NCBI RefSeq assembly: GCF_017876515.1
Contig: NZ_JAGIOC010000001.1
Coordinates: 2,976,001 to 3,040,000, forward strand
Length of the DNA: 64,000 nt
Direction of reading: 5' to 3'
From: Brachybacterium fresconis
GTDB taxonomy: Bacteria; Actinomycetota; Actinomycetes; Actinomycetales; Dermabacteraceae
This document shows positions 16,429 through 25,145 of this stretch, piece after piece. Positions within the stretch are counted from its first letter, which is position 1, and the number at the start of each line of letters is the position of its first letter. The notes beneath the pieces were generated by a model. That model saw only the letters and a list, made by a program, of their open reading frames with translations. It was not told the DNA's origin and ran no database searches. The position numbers were made by a program, and so were the translations under genes.

Positions 16429-17391
16429 TCAGGCGGCCGCAGCGGTGTTGGCCGCGACGACCAGGGCGGTCAGCGCCCGGGCGCGCTCGAGGTTCTCGGT
16501 GGTCTCCTCACCGCTGCGGATCGCCTGGACCCACAGGGCGAAGGGGTTCGGGGCGTCGGCCGGGATGTCGAGGGCGACGGCCCCGTCGCCGGTGTCCAGG
16601 AGCATGCCGCCGTCGGCCCCGAGCCCGTAGGTCAGGGTGCCGGAGGTGCCCTGCACCTCGATGGAGAACGGGCTGGCCGGGGTCACGAAGCCGGTCTCGA
16701 CCACGCCGATCGCGCCGTCGGGGCTGGTCACGGTGACCACCGCGTTGTCCTCGACGCCGCGACCGGTCATATCGGTGTAGGTGGCCGAGGCGACGGTGAC
16801 GTCGGTGCCCAGGATCAGCTGGGTGAGATAGGCGGGGTGTGCGGCGAGGTCGCTGAACGCCCCGCCGATGGCCTCGGCCGGGTCGTAGAAGCGCGGCGGC
16901 AGCCAGTCGGCCGTCGAGCCGTTGTGGGCCAGGCGCACCCGCGAATAGCTCAGGCGACCCAGCGTGCCGGCCTCGAGCACCTCCCGCAGCGCCACGGTGT
17001 AGCCGTGGGACAGACGCGGCAGGGACACGGTGACCTGCACGCCGGCGGACCGTGCGGCCTCCAGCAGGTCGTCGCACTCGGCGAGCGTGGGGGCCAGCAG
17101 CTTCTCGGTGAACACGTGCTTGCCGGCGGCGATGACCTTCCCGATCACCTCGCGGTGCACGGTGGTGGCGGTCGTGATGGTGACGCCGTCGAGGTCCTCG
17201 CGGGCCAGCAGGGCGTCGAGGTCGGGGGCGAAGTCGACGCCGACGGCCTCGGCGAGGGCCTTCCCGCGCTCGGCGTCGTCGTCCCAGACGGCGACCAGCT
17301 CGGTCTCGGGATGGTTCTGGGCTTCTCGGGCGTATTCCTCGGCATGGACATGCCAGGCGGAGAGCGCAGCGATGCGCAGCGGTGCGGACAC
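16429..17391 (-). CDS. Gfo/Idh/MocA-family oxidoreductase
   Basis: A 320-residue member of the family. The N-terminal Rossmann region is MSAPLRIAALSAWHVHAEEY, with a His-containing loop in place of the usual GxGxxG; TEKLLAPTLAECDDLL holds the EK motif (EKL rather than EKP). The active-site region includes EAIGGAFSDLAAHPAYLTQLIL. The altered first loop suggests a diverged member and perhaps different cofactor handling. The GTG at 17391 has TGAGGA upstream. It is probably in one operon with the gene at 15155, though repeats lie between. Confidence 0.87.
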   Translation of the reverse strand: MSAPLRIAALSAWHVHAEEYAREAQNHPETELVAVWDDDAERGKALAEAVGVDFAPDLDALLAREDLDGVTITTATTVHREVIGKVIAAGKHVFTEKLLAPTLAECDDLLEAARSAGVQVTVSLPRLSHGYTVALREVLEAGTLGRLSYSRVRLAHNGSTADWLPPRFYDPAEAIGGAFSDLAAHPAYLTQLILGTDVTVASATYTDMTGRGVEDNAVVTVTSPDGAIGVVETGFVTPASPFSIEVQGTSGTLTYGLGADGGMLLDTGDGAVALDIPADAPNPFALWVQAIRSGEETTENLERARALTALVVAANTAAAA

Positions 17392-17799
17392 GAATCCTCA
17401 CGATCCAGGGTCGGGGGAGCGGCGTGCCCGCAGGACTTACAGCCGCGAACGGTGTGAACCAGCCTACAGAGATTTCAGCAGATCGCACCCCCTCGGAGCG
17501 ACCTTTTTTGCCAAGACTTAACCGCTTCGGACTGCGCGGTTGGTGGCGAAGGATGCTCTCGGGGGTGGCCGATCGGGAGGTGGTGGGCGCGGATCAGCAG
17601 GTGGCGAGTCGATTCGAATCGTCCGGCCGGGGGTGCGCGATCCCGTGGGCCGGCCTGGCGTCGGCCTGACGTCGGCCCGTGGGTCCGCGGGCGCTCCTCG
17701 TCCTGGCGACGGGTGCGGGGCCGGACGGTGCAGTTCCGGAGTGGTCACGGTTGTGCGAATTCCTTGCCCCGCCGTCGCGTTCCGGGGGGAGGATGAGAC
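17392..17799. promoter_or_regulatory. Divergent intergenic region with an AT-rich patch
   Basis: No gene is supported. On the minus strand TAGGCT at 17461-17466 is a likely -10 box for the oxidoreductase at 17391. Around 17500-17525 lies an unusually AT-rich patch (CTTGGCAAAAAAGG on the minus strand) that could bind a regulator. GGGGGGAGGA at 17786-17795 is the ribosome binding site of the next gene. The middle is plain GC-rich DNA. Confidence 0.4.
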
Positions 17800-18516
17800 A
17801 TGTCCCTGGACCTGGATCCCCTCGAGCTCCTCGCCGCCGCGCTGATGGCCGTGATGCTCGCGATGCCGATCGCCTTCCCCGTCGCCGCCGGCGTGATCGC
17901 CGCGCCGCGACGGATCTGGAGCGGCGCGGGTCTCGCCCTCGGCCTCGGCCTGCTGGTCGGCGTCGGTGCGGTGATCGCGGCGCACTTCGCCGATCGCCAG
18001 GGCGTCGTCGCCGTCATCTCCGGGATCGCCCTGGTGCTGGGTCTGCTGGGAGCGGTCGCGTCTGCGGTGTTCATCGTGGTCCGCTCGGACGGCTCGATGC
18101 TGACGGCGGTGGTCGGCATCCTCACCTGTGTGCTGATCGGACTCGCCGAGCCCGCGCAGGTCCTCCCGGCGATGTTCGGGCTCACGCAGTCCGCCCTCGT
18201 GGCGCTGACCGCCGTGGTGATCGAGGCCGTGGTGGTGGCGCTGGTCGTCGCCGCCCTCGTCGCGGCCGGGGGTCGCGTCCGCGCTCTGCAGATCGGGGTC
18301 GCGGCGGCGAGTGTCGTGGCGGCCATCCTGATCGGGGTCGGCGCCCTCGTGGTCGCGACGGGCGATGCCGCGACGGGCCCGCTGCTGAGCGTCCCGCTGT
18401 CCACTCAGCTGATCGTGATCGTGGCCGTCCTCGTGCTCGGCACGATCGGGGGAGGCGTGGCGTCCGGGGTGCGCTCCCGGCGGGACGCCGACGCCGAGCC
18501 GGTCACCGACCGGTGA
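17800..18516 (+). CDS. Membrane protein of unknown function
   Basis: A 238-residue protein with about six or seven hydrophobic segments (for example ALMAVMLAMPIAFPVAAGVI and LIVIVAVLVLGTIGGGVASG) and a short charged C-terminus. I recognise no family. GGGGGGAGGA lies five bases before the ATG. Its stop overlaps the GTG start of the next membrane gene by 3 bases, so the two are translationally coupled and probably act together. Confidence 0.75.
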   Translation: MSLDLDPLELLAAALMAVMLAMPIAFPVAAGVIAAPRRIWSGAGLALGLGLLVGVGAVIAAHFADRQGVVAVISGIALVLGLLGAVASAVFIVVRSDGSMLTAVVGILTCVLIGLAEPAQVLPAMFGLTQSALVALTAVVIEAVVVALVVAALVAAGGRVRALQIGVAAASVVAAILIGVGALVVATGDAATGPLLSVPLSTQLIVIVAVLVLGTIGGGVASGVRSRRDADAEPVTDR

Positions 18517-19301
18517 GCACCCTCGATCGCATCCTGAGTTTTCTGGCGTACGACGCCGGCCATGATGCCGTGCGTGTCCTGGCGGCCGCGCTGGTTCTCG
18601 TCGCTGCGGTGCACGCCGCCCCGCACCGACAACGGCGGCGAACGATTCTGATCGCGGCGGCCGGATTGCTGCTCGGCAGCGCTCTCGTCCTGTTCGTGCG
18701 CGTCCCTGTCGGGGACGGGCCGGGTCTCCTGGGCGGGCTGACGGGGGCGGGCGCCGTGCGACGCGCGCTCGAGGCGGTCCTCATCGGGGGAATGCTCTGT
18801 GCCCTGACCGCGGCCGGCGCGGCCCATGGGAGGGCGTCGCGTTCCGGGCGCTCCGGCAGCTGGAGCGCGCTCGCCGGTCTGCTGGTCGGCCTCGCGGTCC
18901 CCTATGGATTCCGGCCCCGGGGCGAGCAGATCTTCTATCCCGTGTTCCCGGGTCGAGTCGTGTCGGTTCCCGATGGGGACGGTGCCGAGATCATCGTGCA
19001 CCATGGCATCGCGGAGACGGGCCTGGGCGTCGGCAGCGGAGTGCTCGCGATCGCTGTGCTCGTGGTCGCTCTGCTGCTGCTGGGGCGGTGGGCCGAGCCG
19101 ACGAAATCGGGCGTCCTCCTCGGAGCGGTCGTCGCGACGGCACTGACCCTTCTGCCCGTCATCGCCGCTCCGGGCCCGAAGCTGGTCCTCCGCCTTCTTG
19201 CGCTCGCCCTCGCCCTCGTTCTCGGCACCGTCGCCGGCTGCCTCCTGGGGCGGGGATCACGCCGTCGCGGCGACCTCGAAGCCCGCCGGAGCGAGGTGTG
19301 A
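18513..19301 (+). CDS. Second membrane protein of unknown function
   Basis: A 262-residue protein beginning VSTLDRILSFLAYDAG from a GTG at 18513 that overlaps the previous stop. About seven hydrophobic segments surround a short extracytoplasmic-looking loop (PYGFRPRGEQIFYPVFPGRV, then VSVPDGDGAEIIVHHG) near residues 128-168. I do not recognise the family. The conserved-looking loop between membrane segments may be the functional part. The last 45 bases overlap the end of the convergent IclR gene. Confidence 0.72.
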   Translation: MSTLDRILSFLAYDAGHDAVRVLAAALVLVAAVHAAPHRQRRRTILIAAAGLLLGSALVLFVRVPVGDGPGLLGGLTGAGAVRRALEAVLIGGMLCALTAAGAAHGRASRSGRSGSWSALAGLLVGLAVPYGFRPRGEQIFYPVFPGRVVSVPDGDGAEIIVHHGIAETGLGVGSGVLAIAVLVVALLLLGRWAEPTKSGVLLGAVVATALTLLPVIAAPGPKLVLRLLALALALVLGTVAGCLLGRGSRRRGDLEARRSEV

Positions 19302-20054
19302 GAGCTCCTCACGCAGCAGGGCGCCGATCTCGGCGCGGCGCCGCTCGTCCATGCGCTCGATCGGCCCGGTGACGCTGACCGAGACCGAGCGTCCGCCCGG
19401 CCGCGCCAGGGCCACGCCCACACAGGCGATGCCCGCCTCGTTCTCCTCGATCTCCATCGACCAGCCGCGCTCTGCCGTCCCCTCGACGACGTCCGCGAGC
19501 TCGTCCAGGGTGATGACCGCTCCCGGCTGCGCCGCCGACGACTCGGTGGCACGGGCGTACGCCTCCAGCGCCGGACCGCGGACCCCGTCGGCCGCGAGCA
19601 GGGCCCGACCCATGGCGGTGCGAGCCGCGGGGGCGCGCTTGCCGATGCTGGACCACACACGCAGCGTGCGCTCGGGCTCGACCTTGTCGAGATAGAGCAC
19701 GTGGGGGCCGTCGAGCCTGCCCAGATGCACGAGCTCCTGGGAGCTGTGGGAGATCGCCGCGAGCGCCGGGGCGAACAGCACCGGCAGGTTCTCGCCGCCC
19801 CCGAAGGAATGGCCCAGCTCGAGCACAGCCGTGCCGAGCCGGTAGTGCTGATCGCCCGGGGACTGGTCCGCGAAGCCTCGGTGCATGAGCGCCCGCAGCA
19901 GGCGGTGCACGGAAGCCTTGTTGAAGTCGCCGGCCGCGGCGATGTCCCGCAGGGTCATCCCTTCGGGGCCGGCCGACGCGAGGATCTCGAGGAGGACGAG
20001 GGCTTTGTCGACGCTGCCGACGGGCGAGGCGGCGGGCTCGGGGTTCGTGGTCAT
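19257..20054 (-). CDS. IclR-family transcriptional regulator
   Basis: A 265-residue regulator. The winged helix occupies residues 15-75 (VDKALVLLEILASAGPEGMT, then LRDIAAAGDFNKASVHRLLR), followed by the effector-binding domain with VLYLDKVEPERTLRVWSSIG and ARTAMGRALLA. It likely binds a sugar acid. The ATG at 20054 is preferred; ATGs at 20063 and 20081 are in frame. It diverges from an MFS transporter and a mannonate dehydratase gene, and a palindrome lies just after their promoter, so it probably represses that operon. Confidence 0.9.
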   Translation of the reverse strand: MTTNPEPAASPVGSVDKALVLLEILASAGPEGMTLRDIAAAGDFNKASVHRLLRALMHRGFADQSPGDQHYRLGTAVLELGHSFGGGENLPVLFAPALAAISHSSQELVHLGRLDGPHVLYLDKVEPERTLRVWSSIGKRAPAARTAMGRALLAADGVRGPALEAYARATESSAAQPGAVITLDELADVVEGTAERGWSMEIEENEAGIACVGVALARPGGRSVSVSVTGPIERMDERRRAEIGALLREELSHLAPAGFEVAATA

Positions 20055-20117
20055 GGGGTCCATTCTCTCCGTCGGTCCCACGGAGGGGACGTCGTTGCCG
20101 AGGCCGGTCGAGAGGCC

Positions 20118-20150
20118 TATGCTGATCCCGCACTACGGAACGCAGGTTCC
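20118..20150 (+). promoter_or_regulatory. Promoter -10 and candidate IclR operator
   Basis: TATGCT at 20118-20123 is a -10 box for the rightward operon. GGAAC-GCAG-GTTCC, a perfect 5-bp inverted repeat, follows at 20137-20150, where a bound repressor would block the start of transcription. Confidence 0.45.
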
Positions 20151-20240
20151 ATCATACAAAACATCTGGCCGTTTCGGTCATCGGCGGGGTCGATGATCGG
20201 GCACCGCATCGGTGGTGCCGGGCCCGCGCGAAGGAGCACG

Positions 20241-21671
20241 ATGAGCACCCACTCGACCGCCGCTGCGTCGGCCGGCCATCCCGAGGAGCCCGCGGGCCCT
20301 GTCGACCCCGCATCCCCGTCGCCCCAGCCGACGCGCTCCGTCGGGGACCTGGTGCGCGCCGCCGTCTCCGGATGGCTCGGCACCGCGCTGGAGTTCATGG
20401 ACTTCCAGCTCTACTCCCTGGCCGCCGCGTTGGTGTTCAGCGAGATCTTCTTCGCCGCGGGGGACCCCGGCATGGCGGTGATCGGGGCGATGGCCACGTA
20501 CGGCGTCGGGTACGTCGCCCGCCCCGTCGGCGCCTGGTACTTCGGCCGTATGGGCGATCGCATCGGCCGACGGAAGGTCCTCTTCTACACGATCGTCCTC
20601 ATGGGCATGGCCACCACCCTGATCGGCGTGCTGCCCACGTACGGACAGGTCGGTCTGCTCGCGCCGGCGCTGCTGGTGCTGCTGCGCCTGCTGCAGGGAC
20701 TCGGCGCGGGGGCCGAGATCTCCGGAGCGGGGGTCATGCTCGCGGAGTACGCGCCGGTCAAGCGCCGCGGTCTGGTCGCCTCCCTGGTGGCGCTCGGCAC
20801 CAACTGCGGCACCCTGTTCGCCTCGGCGATCTGGGCCGTTCTGCTCGTGGTTGTGACCGAACAGCAGCTGTTCGACTGGGCCTGGAGAATCCCCTTCATC
20901 GCCAGTGCCCTGGTGATGGTGTTCGCGGTGTGGGTGCGCCTGAACCTCAAGGAGAGTCCGGTCTTCGAAGCCCGTGACGACGTGGTCGAGGGAGAGGCCG
21001 TCGGCACGGAGGAGGTCGAGACCGGGGAGGCCCCGGTCGAGGCGCAGGAGTTCGCGGCGACCCGCTCGCTGACGGTGAAGTCCGTCGCCGTGGCGTTCCT
21101 GCTGCGGTTCGGCCAGGCCGGCAACTCCGGCATGATCCAGACCTACCTGATCACCTTCATGACGGTGTTCCTCCTGCTCGACAAGCAGCTGTCCACCGAT
21201 GTCGTCATCATCTCCTCGGTGGTGGCCTTCGCGACCGTGCCCGGCATCGGCCTGCTCGGCGACCGTTTCGGACGCAAGACGATGTACATGATCATGAGCG
21301 CGATCGGCGTGGTGGCAGCGATCCCGTGCGTCCTCCTGATCGTCTCGGGGGCCACCTGGCAGGTCATCGTCGGCTACGTCGTCCTGCACAACATCGGCGT
21401 GATGTCGCTGGCCTCGATGGAGAATCTCGCTCTGCCGGAGATCTTCGGTGCGAAGAACCGCTACCAGGCCACCGGCGTGGTGCGCGAGATCGCCGCCATC
21501 GTCGCCACCGGCGCGACCCCGGTCATCGCCGCCGCTCTCGTCGCCGCCACCGACTCGTGGATCCCGGTCGCCGTGATCATCATGTTCTTCAGCGCGTGCG
21601 CGCTGTTCGCCGCGATCTGGATGAAGGAGGTCGCCGGACGCGACCTCACCGATCCGAACCCGGCGATGTGA
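20241..21671 (+). CDS. MFS transporter of the metabolite:H+ symporter (MHS) type
   Basis: A 476-residue permease, probably importing an organic or sugar acid. GWLGTALEFMDFQLYSLAAA is the first MHS helix and ARPVGAWYFGRMGDRIGRRK the classic loop 2-3 signature. RLLQGLGAGAEISGAGVMLA is helix 4. A central loop rich in Glu (residues 235-265) separates the halves. GAAGGAG precedes the ATG at 20241. It is co-directional with the mannonate dehydratase gene 73 bases downstream and divergent from the IclR regulator, so aldonate or uronate uptake is a sensible guess. Confidence 0.88.
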   Translation: MSTHSTAAASAGHPEEPAGPVDPASPSPQPTRSVGDLVRAAVSGWLGTALEFMDFQLYSLAAALVFSEIFFAAGDPGMAVIGAMATYGVGYVARPVGAWYFGRMGDRIGRRKVLFYTIVLMGMATTLIGVLPTYGQVGLLAPALLVLLRLLQGLGAGAEISGAGVMLAEYAPVKRRGLVASLVALGTNCGTLFASAIWAVLLVVVTEQQLFDWAWRIPFIASALVMVFAVWVRLNLKESPVFEARDDVVEGEAVGTEEVETGEAPVEAQEFAATRSLTVKSVAVAFLLRFGQAGNSGMIQTYLITFMTVFLLLDKQLSTDVVIISSVVAFATVPGIGLLGDRFGRKTMYMIMSAIGVVAAIPCVLLIVSGATWQVIVGYVVLHNIGVMSLASMENLALPEIFGAKNRYQATGVVREIAAIVATGATPVIAAALVAATDSWIPVAVIIMFFSACALFAAIWMKEVAGRDLTDPNPAM

Positions 21672-21744
21672 GCGTGGAGCCCCTCGGCCCTGCCCCCATC
21701 GACCAGACTGACATCCACACCGACTCGCCCCAGGAGAGCACCCG

Positions 21745-22983
21745 ATGAGCATCGCCCGCATCGACGTCACCGTCACCAGCCCCGGCCGGAACTTCGTGAC
21801 CGTCCAGGTCAGAACCTCCGACGGGATCGTCGGCCTCGGCGACGGCACGCTGAACGGCCGGGAGCTCGCGGTCGTCTCCTACCTGCGCGACCACGTCGCC
21901 CCCACCCTCATCGGCCGCGACGAGTCGCAGATCGAGTCGACCTGGCAGTACCTCTATCGCAGCCCCTACTGGCGTCGCGGACCGGTCACCATGGCCGCCG
22001 TCGCCGCGATCGACATGGCGCTGTGGGACATCGCCGCCAAGAAGGCCGGCCAGCCGCTGTACAAGCTGCTCGGCGGCGCCTCCCGCACCGGACTGCTGAC
22101 CTATGCCCACGCCTCCGGCACCACCATCGACTCGCTCAACGAGGCGATCCGCGGGTACGTCTCCCAGGGGTTCCGGGCGGTGCGCATCCAGGCGGGCGTG
22201 CCGGGGCTGGGCCAGATCTACGGCGTCCACGATGCCGCGCCCGGCGGGAAGTACGAGTACGAGCCGGCCGGGCGCGCCGCGGAGGGTGCTGCCATGCGCC
22301 CGGCGGAGGAGACCTGGGACACCGCCGCCTACCTGCGCCATCTGCCGACCGTCTTCGCCGCCGTGCGTGAGGAGTTCGGGCCCGAGCTGCGGCTGCTGCA
22401 CGACGGCCACCACCGGATGAGCCCCATCGAGGCGGCGAAGCTCGCGAAGTCCCTGGAGCCCTACGATCCGTTCTGGCTCGAGGACGCCACGCCCGGGGAG
22501 GATCAGAGCGTGCTGCGCCTGGTGCGTCAGCACTCGGTGACCCCGCTGGCGATCGGCGAGGTGTTCAACTCGGTCTACGACTACCAGAGCCTGATCACCG
22601 AGCGGCTGATCGACTACGTGCGCTCCTCGGCCACCCACGCCGGCGGCATCACCGGGCTGCGCCAGATCATGACCTTCGCAGGGATCTACGGCATCCGCTC
22701 CGGCTTCCACGGGCCGACTGACGTCTCGCCGGTGGGCATGGCCGCGAACCTCCACCTGGGCCTGGCGATCCACAACTTCGGCATCCAGGAGTACATGCCG
22801 CACTCCGAGACCACCCTGTCGGTGTTCCGCACCAGCTATCGCTTCGAGGACGGGCAGCTGCACCCGGGCGAGACCCCGGGTCTGGGCGTCGAGCTCGACG
22901 AGGCGGCCGCCGCCGAGCACGAGTACGTGCCCGCCTACCTGCCGGTGAACCGCCTGCGGGACGGCACCGTGCACGACTGGTGA
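21745..22983 (+). CDS. manD: D-mannonate dehydratase, ManD/RspA type (enolase superfamily)
   Basis: A 412-residue enzyme that dehydrates D-mannonate to 2-keto-3-deoxygluconate. Metal ligands are D220 (LLHDGHHR), E246 (FWLEDATP) and E272 (IGEVFNS); H322 (GFHGPTD) and E349 complete the active site. R147 and Y159, the pair tied to dehydratase activity in the ManD family, are both present at the family numbering. AGGAGAG precedes the ATG. Product KDG would feed the KDG kinase and aldolase encoded at 30115-31808. Some family members act on D-gluconate or have weak activity, so the exact substrate needs care. Confidence 0.88.
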   Translation: MSIARIDVTVTSPGRNFVTVQVRTSDGIVGLGDGTLNGRELAVVSYLRDHVAPTLIGRDESQIESTWQYLYRSPYWRRGPVTMAAVAAIDMALWDIAAKKAGQPLYKLLGGASRTGLLTYAHASGTTIDSLNEAIRGYVSQGFRAVRIQAGVPGLGQIYGVHDAAPGGKYEYEPAGRAAEGAAMRPAEETWDTAAYLRHLPTVFAAVREEFGPELRLLHDGHHRMSPIEAAKLAKSLEPYDPFWLEDATPGEDQSVLRLVRQHSVTPLAIGEVFNSVYDYQSLITERLIDYVRSSATHAGGITGLRQIMTFAGIYGIRSGFHGPTDVSPVGMAANLHLGLAIHNFGIQEYMPHSETTLSVFRTSYRFEDGQLHPGETPGLGVELDEAAAAEHEYVPAYLPVNRLRDGTVHDW

Positions 22984-23026
22984 GCCGGCCCGGCGGGGCG
23001 GGCGGCGGGAACGGTGCTCGCTTGCC

Positions 23027-23032
23027 TAGGCT
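23027..23032 (+). promoter_or_regulatory. -10 box of a leaderless gene
   Basis: TAGGCT ends six bases before the ATG at 23039, with no Shine-Dalgarno sequence between. Confidence 0.5.
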
Positions 23033-23038
23033 GACGCC

Positions 23039-24802
23039 ATGCTGAGCGACCGCCCCCTCCCGCCCTCCGGTCCGTCCCCGGACCGCTCGCCGCTGCGGCG
23101 TCGGAGCCTCCTCGCCGGCGGCGCGAGCGCCTCCCTGGCCCTGCTGGCGCTGTCCGCCTGCACCGACGAGGACGCCGAGCCCGGCCCCCAGGAGCCCGAC
23201 ACCGAGGCGGTCTCCGCCCTGAAGGTCGTCTACAGCGAGAACCCCAGCGCCCGCGGTGACTGGACGGTCTGGTCGGTCTCCTACGAGCTGGCGGAGGACC
23301 AGGAGACGCCGCCGCTGTACGACGCCTCGACCCAGCAGGCGCGGCACGAGGCCCTGGAGGCCAAGAAGGCCGAGAAGCAGTGGACCGTCCAGGACCCCCT
23401 GGTGGTGCTGGACCCCTACGGCAGCACCCGCACCGGGTTGTACGTCTTCTTCGAGGACGCCGTGAGCGGGCAGCTGGACGTTCTCTGCCGGGCGGCGGCG
23501 ACCGAGGACTTCGCCCACACCGCCGCCAACCACGCGGGCGAGACCGGATTCGAGGGCCTGGTCATCGGGGCGATCCCCGGCGCTCACAACACGCTGGCTG
23601 TCACCTGGCGGCCCGAGGGCGGCGCGGAGACCTCCGCCGAGCTGCGGATCAAGGCCCCCACCACCGCCTCCGGGTACGGCACCGCCGTCGCCGCCGAGAT
23701 CGTCGACGCCGACGCCCTGACCCCGGGCCTCTTCGCCCTCAATGGCGTCACCGACCTCAGCAACAACACCTACCTGTTCGACAACGCCGGCATCTTGCGC
23801 GCCGAGCTGCACTCCGGGGACACCGCCGCCCACCACGTCGTCCCCGAGGACGGCCGCATCGTGACCACCACGGGATCGCGCCAGCTCGGCGTCCTGGACC
23901 CCTTCGGCCACGCCACCACCCTGATCGACCTGGGCGAGCACAGCGTCCACCACGACCTCGCCGTCGTCGACGATCTCGCCTACCTGCTGACCTCCCTGGC
24001 CTCCTCCGGCCGGGTCGAGGACCGGGTGATCCGCGTGGACCTCGGCTCCGGCGCCGTCGAGGAGGTCGTGGACCTGCAGAAGGTCCTGCCCGAGTACGAG
24101 TCCCTCGCCCATGCCCAGGAGGGCGAGGCCGGTGGCTCCGTCGTCCAGGGCAAGGACTGGATCCACATCAACTCGATCGACATCGCCGACGGGGTCATGA
24201 TCCTCTCCGCCCGTGAGACCTCGACGATCATCGCCCTGGACGACGCGCTCGACCCCGGAACCGAACCGTCCGTGCGCTGGATGATCGGGGTCGAGGCGCT
24301 GTGGGAGGGGACCGGCTACGAGGAGCATTTCCTGACTCCCGAGGGCGACGTGATCGGCAACGCCGGCCAGCACACCGTCCACCGGATCGACGACGACGCC
24401 CTGCCCGCGGGGCAGTTCTATCTGGAGATGTTCAACAACAACTACTGGCGGGTCAGCACCCGTGAGGACGCCGATTGGCAGGACGTCGGCCCCGACGACG
24501 CCACCACCGACGAGCACGACGGCGTCAGCCACGCCCTGCGCTACGTGGTCGACGAGAACGCCGGCACCTTCCGCCAGGACGAGGCCGTCGAGCTGCCCTA
24601 CTCCTCGGTCGTCTCCAACGTGAACCGGCTCGGCGACGGCGGGATCGATCAGCCGATGGTCACCAACTCCGGACGCGCCAACGAGTACTCCGAACGGTCG
24701 GCCGACGGGACGGTGCTGGCCTCCTACCGCTACGACTCCGCCAGCCACGGCTACCGCGTCTACAAGGCTCCCTTCGACGGGTTCTGGTTCACCGCGACCT
24801 GA
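23039..24802 (+). CDS. Arylsulfotransferase (ASST)-like Tat lipoprotein, paralog 2
   Basis: A 587-residue exported protein with signal LRRRSLLAGGASASLALLAL ending in SAC, lipid-modified Cys41. It shares long blocks with the gene at 9209: QDPLVVLDPYGSTRTGLYV, KDWIHINSIDIADG, SARETSTIIALDDALDP, PSVRWMIG and GNAGQHTVHRIDDDALPAGQ. The candidate catalytic His and Arg motifs (VHHDLAV, WIHIN, SARETS, GQHTV) are kept. It is probably leaderless. It sits between manD and mgtE with no obvious functional link. Confidence 0.82.
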   Translation: MLSDRPLPPSGPSPDRSPLRRRSLLAGGASASLALLALSACTDEDAEPGPQEPDTEAVSALKVVYSENPSARGDWTVWSVSYELAEDQETPPLYDASTQQARHEALEAKKAEKQWTVQDPLVVLDPYGSTRTGLYVFFEDAVSGQLDVLCRAAATEDFAHTAANHAGETGFEGLVIGAIPGAHNTLAVTWRPEGGAETSAELRIKAPTTASGYGTAVAAEIVDADALTPGLFALNGVTDLSNNTYLFDNAGILRAELHSGDTAAHHVVPEDGRIVTTTGSRQLGVLDPFGHATTLIDLGEHSVHHDLAVVDDLAYLLTSLASSGRVEDRVIRVDLGSGAVEEVVDLQKVLPEYESLAHAQEGEAGGSVVQGKDWIHINSIDIADGVMILSARETSTIIALDDALDPGTEPSVRWMIGVEALWEGTGYEEHFLTPEGDVIGNAGQHTVHRIDDDALPAGQFYLEMFNNNYWRVSTREDADWQDVGPDDATTDEHDGVSHALRYVVDENAGTFRQDEAVELPYSSVVSNVNRLGDGGIDQPMVTNSGRANEYSERSADGTVLASYRYDSASHGYRVYKAPFDGFWFTAT

Positions 24803-24894
24803 CGGCCCGGCCGGGGTCGCTTCGTCGAGCAGGCTCTCGCAGCTCGTTGCGCAGCTGGGGCATGTGATGCCGCGCTCGGTTTCGGGTTCCATGG

Positions 24895-24956
24895 ATCGAG
24901 AACGCCATGGTGGGCGCCTCGGGCGAGGCGGAGGCGCCCACGATGACGTTCTCGAT
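24895..24956. repeat. Palindromic element, copy 1 (26-bp arms)
   Basis: Arms 24895-24920 and 24931-24956 pair at 24 of 26 positions around a 10-base loop. They begin ATCGAGAACG and end CGTTCTCGAT, with GGGCGCCTC/GAGGCGCCC at the inner end. A related copy lies at 26634-26695 after mgtE, with the outer stem changed on both sides. Confidence 0.8.
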
Positions 24957-25133
24957 CGGCGCCAGGGGACCGGCGGGGACCAGCTGCGGAGGAAGTGGCC
25001 GGCGGAGGAGGGGGCCGACGGGGACCAGTTGCGGAGGGGGCGGCCGGCGGAGGAGGGGCCATGAGGGGCCATGCGCCGACGCGCGGTTCGGCGATCCCCG
25101 ACACCCGTCCCCATCCGACCCATCCGCCTCGGA

Positions 25134-25139
25134 CACAAT
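25134..25139 (+). promoter_or_regulatory. Likely -10 box of a leaderless mgtE transcript
   Basis: CACAAT, six bases before the GTG at 25146, with no ribosome binding site between. Confidence 0.4.
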
Positions 25140-25145
25140 GGCCCC

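Larger units (their letters stand above)
24803..25145. other. Intergenic region with palindromic element and GC-rich repeats
   Basis: No gene is supported. It holds the palindromic element at 24895-24956, then imperfect GC-rich repeats (GCGGAGGA- and GGGACCAG-containing units) to about 25060, then the mgtE promoter region. Confidence 0.5.
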
